Assembly (NCBI GenBank): GCA_050330055.1
Contig: JBHJOF010000083.1
Span: forward strand, 1 to 10,130
Direction: 5' to 3'
Source of the DNA: JBHJOF01 sp050330055
GTDB taxonomy: Bacteria; Pseudomonadota; Alphaproteobacteria; Kiloniellales; JAKSDN01
DNA: 10,130 nt
The notes under the pieces are model-generated. The model was not told the DNA's origin. It worked only from the letters and a program-made list of their open reading frames with translations, and did no database searches. The position numbers and the translations under genes were made by a program. Below are positions 1 through 5,245 of the stretch, one piece after another; within the stretch, counting starts at the first letter, position 1, and the number at the start of each line of letters is the position of its first letter.

Positions 1-1158
1 CTGTTCCTGCTCGACGAGATCGACAAGCTGGGCGCCGACTGGCGCGGCGACCCGTCGTCGGCACTGCTGGAGGTGCTGGACCCGGCCCAGAACAGCACCT
101 TCTCCGACCACTACCTCGAGGTCGACTACGATCTCTCCGACGTCATGTTCGTGACCACGGCCAACACGCTGCGCATGCCGCAGCCGCTGCTGGACCGCAT
201 GGAGGTGATCCGCATCCCCGGCTACACCGAGGACGAGAAGGTCGAGATCGCCAAGCGTCACCTGATCCTGAAGCAGATGAAGAACCACGGGATCAAGGAC
301 GCCGAGTGGTCAATCTCCGATCAGGCCTTGCGTGACGTGATCCGGCACTACACCCGCGAGGCCGGCGTGCGCAACCTGGAGCGCGAATTGGCGAGCCTGG
401 TGCGCAAGGCGGTCAAGGAGATCTCGCTCGGCAATACCAAGAAGGTGCAGGTCACCCAGCGCAATGTCGAGAAGTTCCTCGGCGTGCCGCGCTACCGCGA
501 CAGCCAGACTGAGCTCGAGGACCTGGTCGGCGTTTCGACCGGCCTCGCCTGGACCGAGGTCGGCGGCGAGATCCTCTCGATCGAGGCGGTCACCGTGCCC
601 GGCAAGGGCAAGGTCACCTCGACCGGCAAGCTGGGCGAAGTCATGAAGGAGTCGATCCAGGCGGCCGAGTACTACGTCAAGAGCCGCGCGGTCGAGTACG
701 GCATCAAGCCGACGATCTTCGAGAAGAAGGACATCCACGTGCACGTGCCAGAGGGCGCGACGCCCAAGGACGGTCCCTCGGCCGGTGTCGCCATGGTCAC
801 CGCCATCGTTTCGGTGCTGACCGGCGTTCCCGTACGGCGCGACGTTGCGATGACCGGCGAGGTCACCCTGCGCGGTCGCGTACTGCCGATCGGCGGCTTG
901 AAGGAGAAGCTGCTGGCGGCACTGCGCACGGGCATCAAGAAGGTGATCATCCCGAAGGAGAACGAGAAGGACCTGGCAGAGATTCCGGACAACGTGAAGC
1001 GTGGTCTCGAAATAGCGCCGACCAACTCGATCGACGAGGTGCTGCAGCATGCTCTGACCGAGAAGCTGACGCCGATCGAGTGGCTCGAGCCGGCCGAGGT
1101 CGAGCCGGTCCCCGCTCCCAGTGCGGAGAGCGAGCGCGGCGACGTGGTCACGCACTGA
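1..1158 (+). CDS. lon: ATP-dependent Lon protease, C-terminal part (5' end outside window)
   Basis: This is the C-terminal 385 residues of Lon, the cytosolic AAA+ serine protease that degrades misfolded and short-lived regulatory proteins. The open frame enters from the left edge at the Walker B motif (LFLLDEID). It continues through the sensor-1 strand (MFVTTAN) and the sensor-2 helix (EAGVRNLERE) into the protease domain. The catalytic serine is in PKDGPSAG (codon 778-780). The catalytic lysine is the second lysine of GGLKEK (codon 907-909), and the spacing of 43 residues between them matches my recollection of E. coli Lon. The tail after the last conserved block is acidic and proline-rich, about 30 residues, and probably flexible. 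Nothing suggests inactivation. Roughly the first half of the protein (N-terminal substrate domain and Walker A) lies outside the window. The next gene is an HU gene 190 bases downstream, a common alphaproteobacterial order. Confidence 0.97.
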   Translation: MFLLDEIDKLGADWRGDPSSALLEVLDPAQNSTFSDHYLEVDYDLSDVMFVTTANTLRMPQPLLDRMEVIRIPGYTEDEKVEIAKRHLILKQMKNHGIKDAEWSISDQALRDVIRHYTREAGVRNLERELASLVRKAVKEISLGNTKKVQVTQRNVEKFLGVPRYRDSQTELEDLVGVSTGLAWTEVGGEILSIEAVTVPGKGKVTSTGKLGEVMKESIQAAEYYVKSRAVEYGIKPTIFEKKDIHVHVPEGATPKDGPSAGVAMVTAIVSVLTGVPVRRDVAMTGEVTLRGRVLPIGGLKEKLLAALRTGIKKVIIPKENEKDLAEIPDNVKRGLEIAPTNSIDEVLQHALTEKLTPIEWLEPAEVEPVPAPSAESERGDVVTH

Positions 1159-1248
1159 CCATCCGGAGCCGTCAGAACGACGCCGTCGGAAGAGCCAGGA
1201 GGATGGGCGCAAAGCCCCTGGAATCCTGGCTTTCCGCGGCTTCCCACA

Positions 1249-1276
1249 TTGACGGCGCCGCGTTTCGCGATTTAGA
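1249..1276 (+). promoter_or_regulatory. Candidate sigma-70-type promoter for the HU gene
   Basis: A good -35 hexamer, TTGACG (1249-1254), is followed after 16 bases by TTTAGA (1271-1276) as a possible -10. It lies in the lon-HU gap about 70 bases upstream of the HU start codon. The -35 is close to consensus and the -10 is only moderate. This is read by eye; no transcription start is known. Confidence 0.4.
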
Positions 1277-1293
1277 CTTCGCGCTTCGCGAAG
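1277..1293 (+). terminator. Hairpin between lon and the HU gene
   Basis: CTTCGCG (1277-1283) and CGCGAAG (1287-1293) form a 7-bp stem with a CTT loop. The same stretch also contains the 16-base perfect palindrome 1281-1296. A weak T-rich run (1308-1313) follows about 15 bases later, further away than in a typical intrinsic terminator. It could end lon transcription. If the promoter just upstream is real, it would instead be a hairpin at the 5' end of the HU mRNA. Confidence 0.35.
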
Positions 1294-1348
1294 CGCTGCT
1301 TCCTGTCTTTTTCTACCGGTATCCTACCAATTGAGAGGGGGGTTTGAC

Positions 1349-1621
1349 GTGAACAAGAATGATCTCATTGATGCAGTCTCGTCCGCCACGGGGCTTTCGA
1401 AAGCCGACAGCACCAGCGCGGTGGACAGCGTCTTTGATGCAATCACCAATGCCCTGAAGAGCGGCGATGACGTTCGCCTGGTGAACTTTGGCACCTTTCA
1501 CGTGACCAAGCGGGCCGCTTCCGAAGGTCGCAATCCGCGCACCGGCGAGCGGATCCAGATTCCCGCGTCGAAGCAGCCGAAATTCAAGGCCGGCAAGGGC
1601 CTGAAGGACGCCGTCAACTAG
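1349..1621 (+). CDS. hupB: HU-family DNA-binding protein
   Basis: This encodes a 90-residue HU/IHF-family histone-like protein, which bends and compacts DNA in the nucleoid as a dimer. The N-terminal MNKNDLIDAVS helix, the VNFGTF turn, the GRNPRTGE arm containing the intercalating proline, and the lysine-rich C-terminal strand (KFKAGKGLKDAVN) are all present in order. The length is exactly the usual HU length. I chose the GTG at 1349: it gives the canonical N-terminus and has a strong GAGAGGGGGG ribosome-binding site at 1333-1342. An in-frame TTG at 1331 would add six unconserved residues and include that site in the coding sequence. The sequence fits HU better than IHF. It is probably transcribed alone, given the promoter-like site upstream and the hairpins downstream. 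The suffix B follows usual naming next to lon. Confidence 0.95.
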   Translation: MNKNDLIDAVSSATGLSKADSTSAVDSVFDAITNALKSGDDVRLVNFGTFHVTKRAASEGRNPRTGERIQIPASKQPKFKAGKGLKDAVN

Positions 1622-1641
1622 CGGCGTCATACCTGTCGCGG

Positions 1642-1718
1642 GCCGGGCCGCAGGGTCCCAGCCCGGCAGCGAAAGAGCTGGCCGCCTGGCGCCTGGCCGC
1701 AGGGCGGCCGGTTTCGTT
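1642..1718 (+). terminator. Two tandem hairpins after the HU gene; the second resembles an intrinsic terminator
   Basis: The first stem is GCCGGGC (1642-1648) with GCCCGGC (1661-1667), enclosing a smaller GGG/CCC pairing. The second stem is CTGGCCGCC (1678-1686) with GGCGGCCGG (1703-1711), 9 bp with one T-G wobble. It is followed directly by a T-rich TTTCGTTT stretch, as in a rho-independent terminator. Both lie just behind the HU stop codon. Together with the tRNA promoter downstream, these account for most of the 239-base gap before the tRNA. Confidence 0.6.
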
Positions 1719-1763
1719 TCCGGTTCCCGTTCTCCGCTCTCCTTTCGGGGTCGCGTTTCGGGC

Positions 1764-1790
1764 TTGGCCTCTGGCCCGCTCTGCTATACT
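1764..1790 (+). promoter_or_regulatory. Candidate tRNA-Val promoter
   Basis: TATACT (1785-1790) is a near-consensus -10. A weaker TTGGCC (1764-1769) lies 15 bases upstream, a slightly short spacer. The tRNA begins about 70 bases downstream. The leader between them contains a perfect 14-base palindrome, CCCGGGCGCCCGGG (1814-1827), which would fold strongly in the precursor RNA. Confidence 0.45.
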
Positions 1791-1860
1791 CCGCGCCTTG
1801 CGGGCCCCCGGTTCCCGGGCGCCCGGGTCGCCCCTGTACCGGCGGCCAGGCTCTCTTATC

Positions 1861-1936
1861 GGGCGGTTAGCTCAGCTGGCAGAGCACCTCGTTTACACCG
1901 AGGGGGTCGGCGGTTCGATCCCGTCACCGCCCACCA
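1861..1936 (+). tRNA. tRNA-Val (anticodon UAC)
   Basis: A full cloverleaf can be drawn. The acceptor is GGGCGGT/ACCGCCC and the D stem GCTC/GAGC. The anticodon stem CCTCG/CGAGG encloses the loop TTTACAC, with anticodon TAC at 1894-1896. The T stem GGCGG/CCGTC encloses TTCGATC. The discriminator A is at 1933, and the CCA end is encoded at 1934-1936. The anticodon UAC reads GUA and, by wobble, other valine codons. tRNA-Val after lon and an HU gene is a familiar alphaproteobacterial order. A run of hairpins begins within the CCA end. Confidence 0.96.
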
Positions 1937-2056
1937 GCCTTCGCTCGCGAAGCGAGCAAGGCTGCCGCGCCGAAGCCCAAAGGGCGAAGGCGGGCCATTG
2001 CACCCGCGAGCTACGGCTCGGCAAGCCACGCTTCGCGGGGAGTGAAGGCTGCCGCG
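1935..2056 (+). repeat. Tandem hairpin (REP-like) block between tRNA-Val and the GIY-YIG gene
   Basis: Three consecutive hairpins fill this stretch. The first pairs CAGCCTT-c-GCTCGC (1935-1948) with GCGAGC-AAGGCTG (1952-1964) around a GAA loop. The second is symmetrical: CGCC-GAA-GCCC (1968-1978), an AAA loop, then GGGC-GAA-GGCG (1982-1992). The third pairs CCCGCGA (2003-2009) with TCGCGGG (2033-2039) and has an inner CGAGC/GCTCG stem. The 12-mer AAGGCTGCCGCG occurs at 1958-1969 and again at 2045-2056, so the block looks like a degenerate tandem unit of 87 bases. No T tract follows, so it is not an ordinary tRNA terminator. The nuclease gene begins 24 bases further on. Confidence 0.7.
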
Positions 2057-2080
2057 TCATAGCGCAGCGGAGACGGGCGG

Positions 2081-2320
2081 ATGAAGTACGTTTACATTCT
2101 TCAAAGCCTCGGACTCTCCGAGCACTACTACGTCGGCATCACAGACGATTTGAGAGCCCGATTGGAAAAGCACAATGCAGGTGACGTCCCCCACACATCC
2201 AAATATAGGCCTTGGCGAGTGAAGACCTACGTTGCGTTCTCCGATGAGAGACAGGCTTTGGCATTCGAGCAATATTTGAAGACGGCGTCCGGACGCGCCT
2301 TCGCCAAGAAGCGCCTATAG
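2081..2320 (+). CDS. GIY-YIG nuclease superfamily protein (UPF0213-like)
   Basis: This encodes a 79-residue protein consisting of little more than one GIY-YIG nuclease domain. The first motif is YVYIL (residues 3-7, VYI in place of GIY) and the second YYVGIT (16-21, YVG in place of YIG). Arg25, the HNAG block around residues 31-34 and Glu63 (FEQYLK) sit where the family's catalytic residues are expected. Small stand-alone members of this family are abundant in bacteria and mostly uncharacterised; DNA cleavage is inferred from the fold. The ATG at 2081 puts the conserved YVYIL at the N-terminus as usual. The gene follows the hairpin block next to tRNA-Val directly and shares a terminator-like hairpin with the convergent carrier-protein gene. 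It may belong to a small mobile unit rather than to the host core. Confidence 0.88.
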   Translation: MKYVYILQSLGLSEHYYVGITDDLRARLEKHNAGDVPHTSKYRPWRVKTYVAFSDERQALAFEQYLKTASGRAFAKKRL

Positions 2321-2358
2321 CTGAGCCTGCGCTCGCAATGCGCGCCGCCCGGCTCAGC
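2320..2358. terminator. Hairpin between convergent GIY-YIG and carrier-protein genes
   Basis: GCTGAGCC (2320-2327) pairs perfectly with GGCTCAGC (2351-2358), and the loop contains a further possible GCGC/GCGC pairing. The stem begins at the last base of the GIY-YIG stop codon and covers the stop codon of the carrier-protein gene on the other strand. It could therefore act on both transcripts. No long T run follows on either side, so termination is inferred. Confidence 0.5.
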
Positions 2359-2611
2359 CCAGATAGTTGCTGGCGATCGCGCGCAGCGTGCGGAACTTGT
2401 CGACCGCGTTGTCGTCGACGGCGACCTCGCGCTCGGTCAGCTCTTCCACCAGCAGCACCAGCTCGACGAACTGGATCGAGGTGAGCAGCCCGCTGGCGAA
2501 GAGGTCGGTGTCGAGCTCGATGGAGCCGGCTTCCGGGTTGGCCTCGAGCAGCCAGCTCCGGATCGCCGACAGCTTGGGCTCGCCGGTAGCGTCTTGCGTC
2601 GTTACCGTCAT
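2354..2611 (-). CDS. Free-standing acyl/peptidyl carrier protein
   Basis: This encodes an 85-residue carrier protein, the usual size for a discrete ACP or PCP. The core motif DLFASGLLTSIQFVEL (residues 36-51) matches the family's phosphopantetheine site, with Ser45 as the expected attachment residue. The usual Asp before that serine is Thr44 here, a frequent variation in discrete carriers of secondary metabolism. The rest is acidic and predicted helical. A GGGAGCGGGA ribosome-binding site precedes the ATG. The gene lies 15 bases downstream of the diiron oxygenase gene on the same strand, so the two are almost certainly one transcript. The adenylation enzyme encoded divergently is the natural candidate to load it. 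It is not the fatty-acid AcpP, whose attachment motif is normally DSL. The substrate is unknown. Confidence 0.88.
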   Translation of the reverse strand: MTVTTQDATGEPKLSAIRSWLLEANPEAGSIELDTDLFASGLLTSIQFVELVLLVEELTEREVAVDDNAVDKFRTLRAIASNYLG

Positions 2612-2626
2612 CGTTCCCGCTCCCGC

Positions 2627-3475
2627 CTAGGCTGCCACTTTGCCCCAGTTTCCGAACGGCTTCATGCTGTCGCGGATCAGGGCCTCGTTGAACTTGCGCC
2701 GGGCGGGATGGGCCAGCAGCTTGCGCCGGAAGGCATAGGGCTCGGCGATGCCGGCATCGCGATAGGCGGCGGGATTGTAGAAGGAGTTGACGCAGAGCGT
2801 GGCATAGTCGTCCAGGCTGCGCCGGATCTCGGCCATCGTTGGCGCTGCGTCGCTCTCGCGGACCCGCTTGCCGAGCACGCGGATCATTTCCTGCCCCATG
2901 GCCAGGTGGCGCGACTCCTCGCTGAAGTGCATCTTGTTGATGCCCTGCAGGATGGGATCGAGCCGGCCGTCCTTCATCATGTACTGGTTATAGTAGGCCA
3001 CCATCTTCTCGAAGATCAGGATGCGCGAGAAAGTGATGAAGTGCTCCGCCTCGACCGAGTCGTTGCGGTCCAGGGTGATGCGCTTGTTCTCATACATCTT
3101 CTTGGCGTAGCGGCGGCAGAACTCGGCGAAGAACCACATGTGGTTGTTCTCTTCGTCGATGAAGTGATGGAAATATTCCGAGGCGTCCTCGAACGTATCG
3201 GTGTGGATCAGGTCGATGACCGAGAACAGCAGGTCCTTGATGCCGTGGATGTTCAGGCTGAGGAAGCTGACCATCTCCCATTTGCTGAGAGCGTTCCGCT
3301 GTTCCTCCGGCAGCTCGTCCCAGAACTCCGTGTCGTAGACCGACAGTAGCTCGGGGCTCATCCAATAGGATGACGTGGAGATTGAGTCCGGCCAGTCAAA
3401 GCGATCGTAGGGGCTGCAATAATGCCGCTTCGATTTCTTGCTAAGCTTGTCCAGCGTCTCGGCTAGTTTCTGCAT
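2627..3475 (-). CDS. AurF-type diiron oxygenase (probable N-oxygenase)
   Basis: This encodes a 282-residue, mainly helical protein with the ligand pattern of a ferritin-like diiron oxygenase. The likely iron ligands are Glu67 (KWEMVSF), Glu109 and His112 (DEENNH), Glu156 (LIFEKMVAYY), and His183, Glu187 and His190 (MHFSEESRH). The seven-ligand set, including HxxxExxH with its extra histidine and the 27-residue gap from Glu156 to His183, matches my recollection of AurF, the p-aminobenzoate N-oxygenase. Relatives such as PvfB of Pseudomonas are known to oxidise the amine of an amino acid held on a carrier protein. The carrier gene 15 bases downstream and the divergent adenylation gene favour a tethered substrate here. 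Fatty-acid desaturase activity on an ACP is an alternative, but the extra His183 argues against a classic acyl-ACP desaturase. Nitrogen oxidation is inferred. No signal peptide or membrane segment is seen. Confidence 0.8.
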   Translation of the reverse strand: MQKLAETLDKLSKKSKRHYCSPYDRFDWPDSISTSSYWMSPELLSVYDTEFWDELPEEQRNALSKWEMVSFLSLNIHGIKDLLFSVIDLIHTDTFEDASEYFHHFIDEENNHMWFFAEFCRRYAKKMYENKRITLDRNDSVEAEHFITFSRILIFEKMVAYYNQYMMKDGRLDPILQGINKMHFSEESRHLAMGQEMIRVLGKRVRESDAAPTMAEIRRSLDDYATLCVNSFYNPAAYRDAGIAEPYAFRRKLLAHPARRKFNEALIRDSMKPFGNWGKVAA

Positions 3476-3698
3476 CGTCCGGCTTTCCGCTTTAGAACAT
3501 TGGTAAGATACTTAATAAAATTATGATATTACTCTACCACAAAATTGCCACGGGGCCGAGAAACAAATTATCACAGCGGCGTGATCAAAAGCTTTGTGCC
3601 GGGCAGGAAAATGACCCGGGTTGTGGGTGCAGAGGCCGACAGAAGCAGCGGAATGAGCGGGAGACTGCAGGTGCAAGGCGGAGAGGGGGACGGATCGC
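3476..3698. promoter_or_regulatory. Divergent promoter region of the carrier-protein/oxygenase/adenylation module
   Basis: These 223 bases separate the divergent oxygenase and adenylation genes. The part 3490-3600 is clearly richer in A and T than anything around it, as expected for promoters or of foreign origin. For the plus strand, TTGCCA (3545-3550) and TATCAC (3569-3574) with an 18-base spacer could be -35 and -10. For the minus strand the best pairing I find is a TTGTGG box (complement of 3537-3542) with an A/T-rich -10 zone near 3514-3520, which is weak. GAGAGGGGGACGG just before 3699 supplies the plus-strand ribosome-binding site. Confidence 0.55.
3570..3585. promoter_or_regulatory. 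Inverted repeat, possible operator
   Basis: ATCAC (3570-3574), six bases, then GTGAT (3581-3585) form a perfect dyad, with looser TT/AA symmetry outside it. It overlaps the candidate -10 of the adenylation gene, where a repressor would be expected to bind. The half-sites are inverted relative to a CRP/FNR site, so another regulator type is more likely. No regulator gene is visible nearby. Confidence 0.35.
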
Positions 3699-5195
3699 AT
3701 GACGCCGGCCGCGAATGACATCGTCGATCTCTTCCTGGCGCGCGCCGCCGGCCAGCCGGAGAGGCTGGCCGTCGTGCAGAGCGGCCGCAGCGTCAGCTAC
3801 GGCGAGCTGGAGGCGGGCGTGCGCCGGCTGGCGGCTGCGCTGGCCGAGACCTCGGCCGCAAGCGGCGAGCCGCCGCGCGTGCTGGTCCACCTGCCGTCGG
3901 GCGCGGCGGCCTATACGGCCATGCTGGCGACCGCCATGGCGGGCGGCTACTACGCGCCCAACAACCTCTCGGCGCCGCTCGAGCGCCAGCGCATGGTGGC
4001 GCAGCGCTTCGCGCCCAACGTGGTGGTCACCAGCGCCGAGCTGGCGTCGGGCATCCGCGACAGCGCGGGCGACGCGTGCTTCCTCGATCCAGCCGACCTC
4101 GCGGCGCCACCGCTGGCCGCGCCCTTGCCGCCGCACGACCTGCTCTACGTCATGTTCACCTCGGGCTCGACCGGCGTGCCCAAGGGCGTCACGGTGCCGC
4201 GCGACGCGGTCAGCCACTACACCGCCTGGGTGCTGGATACGACAAGGGTAACGCCCGAGGACCGCTGGTCGCAGCACCCGAACCTCGCCTTCGACATCAG
4301 CGGCACCGACATCTATGGCGCCCTCTGCGGCGGCGCCTCGATCTATCCGCTGGTCAGCCAGGCGGACCGGCTGATGCCCTTCCGCTTCCTGCGTACCCAT
4401 GGCCTGACGATCTGGAACTCGGTGCCCAGCGTGGTCGACAGCATGACCAAGCTGAACCTGGTGAAGCCCGAGACGCTGGCCTCGTTGCGCCTGATGATCT
4501 TCTGCGGCGAGGCGCTGCTGCCGGCGCACCTTGAGGCGCTCTTCGCGGCGCGGCTCGATCTGCCGGTCTGCAACACCTACGGCCCCACCGAGGCGACTAT
4601 CGCCTGCTCCCATGTCACGCTGCACAAGGACGACTACCAGGCCGCCAGCCGCTTCAACGTCTCGATTGGTGTCCCCATGCCGGGTGTGGGCCTGCACCTG
4701 GTCGGCGGCGCGCACGGCGACGAGGGCGAGATCGCCATCACCGGGCCGCAGCTCGCGCGCGGCTACTGGCAGGACCCTGAGACCACGGCCGGCGTGTTCC
4801 GCTCGATCACGCTGGAGGGGCGGGAAGTGCCGGCCTACTTCACCGGCGACTGGGCCGAGCGGATCGACGGCCGCATCTACTTCCAGCATCGCATCGACCA
4901 TCAGGTGAAGATCCGCGGCTACCGCCTGGAGCTGGGCGAGGTCAACGCGGCGATCCGCAAGGCCGGCCTTCCTGCCGCCCATACCGCGCTGGTTGGGGAC
5001 GAGCTGCACGCCTTCCTGCTGGCGGACGAGGCCGCGGTCGACCTCGGCGCATTGCACGGTACTTTGAAGACGCTCTTGAGCGACTATGCCTTGCCCCGGC
5101 ACTATCACTTCGTCGAGGACTTCCCGCGCAACGCCAACGACAAGGTCGATCTGCGCGCCCTGGCCGAGAGCCTGCGCAAGACGCCGGCCAAGTAA
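3699..5195 (+). CDS. Free-standing amino-acid adenylation enzyme (NRPS A-domain / DltA-like)
   Basis: This encodes a 498-residue ANL-superfamily enzyme that would activate an amino acid or similar acid as its adenylate and pass it to a carrier thiol. All core motifs are present. They are A3 FTSGSTGVPKG (about 152-162), A4 FDISGTDIYG (198-207), A5 NTYGPTEATIA (292-302), A7 YFTGDW (380-385), A8 QVKIRGYRLELGE (402-414) and the A10 catalytic Lys482 in NDKVDL. Asp199 occupies the position that usually binds the substrate alpha-amino group, so an alpha-amino acid is likely. My hand alignment to GrsA gives D-I-T-N-I-C-T-I-A-K as the ten specificity residues, a code I cannot assign. There is no fused carrier, condensation or thioesterase domain. 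The partner is presumably the separate carrier protein encoded divergently. folP begins 50 bases downstream and may share the transcript. Confidence 0.88.
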   Translation: MTPAANDIVDLFLARAAGQPERLAVVQSGRSVSYGELEAGVRRLAAALAETSAASGEPPRVLVHLPSGAAAYTAMLATAMAGGYYAPNNLSAPLERQRMVAQRFAPNVVVTSAELASGIRDSAGDACFLDPADLAAPPLAAPLPPHDLLYVMFTSGSTGVPKGVTVPRDAVSHYTAWVLDTTRVTPEDRWSQHPNLAFDISGTDIYGALCGGASIYPLVSQADRLMPFRFLRTHGLTIWNSVPSVVDSMTKLNLVKPETLASLRLMIFCGEALLPAHLEALFAARLDLPVCNTYGPTEATIACSHVTLHKDDYQAASRFNVSIGVPMPGVGLHLVGGAHGDEGEIAITGPQLARGYWQDPETTAGVFRSITLEGREVPAYFTGDWAERIDGRIYFQHRIDHQVKIRGYRLELGEVNAAIRKAGLPAAHTALVGDELHAFLLADEAAVDLGALHGTLKTLLSDYALPRHYHFVEDFPRNANDKVDLRALAESLRKTPAK

Positions 5196-5245
5196 TCGTC
5201 CGGCCAGGCGATCGGGCGGGCGGCCGAGCGGCCGGGACGAGGCGC

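Noticed and set aside
310..1212. Minus-strand open frame across lon
   Set aside because: Composition artefact of the GC-rich lon codons; no recognisable domain.
1331..1348. Upstream TTG as start of the HU gene
   Set aside because: It would add six unconserved residues and place the strong ribosome-binding site inside the gene; the GTG at 1349 gives the exact 90-residue HU.
1935..2056. CRISPR array
   Set aside because: The repeats are degenerate hairpins of different sequence without regular spacers, and no cas gene is nearby.
3537..3550. Sigma-54-like promoter (TGGCA...GTGG on the minus strand)
   Set aside because: The -24 GG is there, but the GC expected at -12 is not at the right spacing.
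3568..3587. CRP/FNR-type site
   Set aside because: The half-sites ATCAC and GTGAT face the opposite way from the TGTGA-N6-TCACA arrangement.
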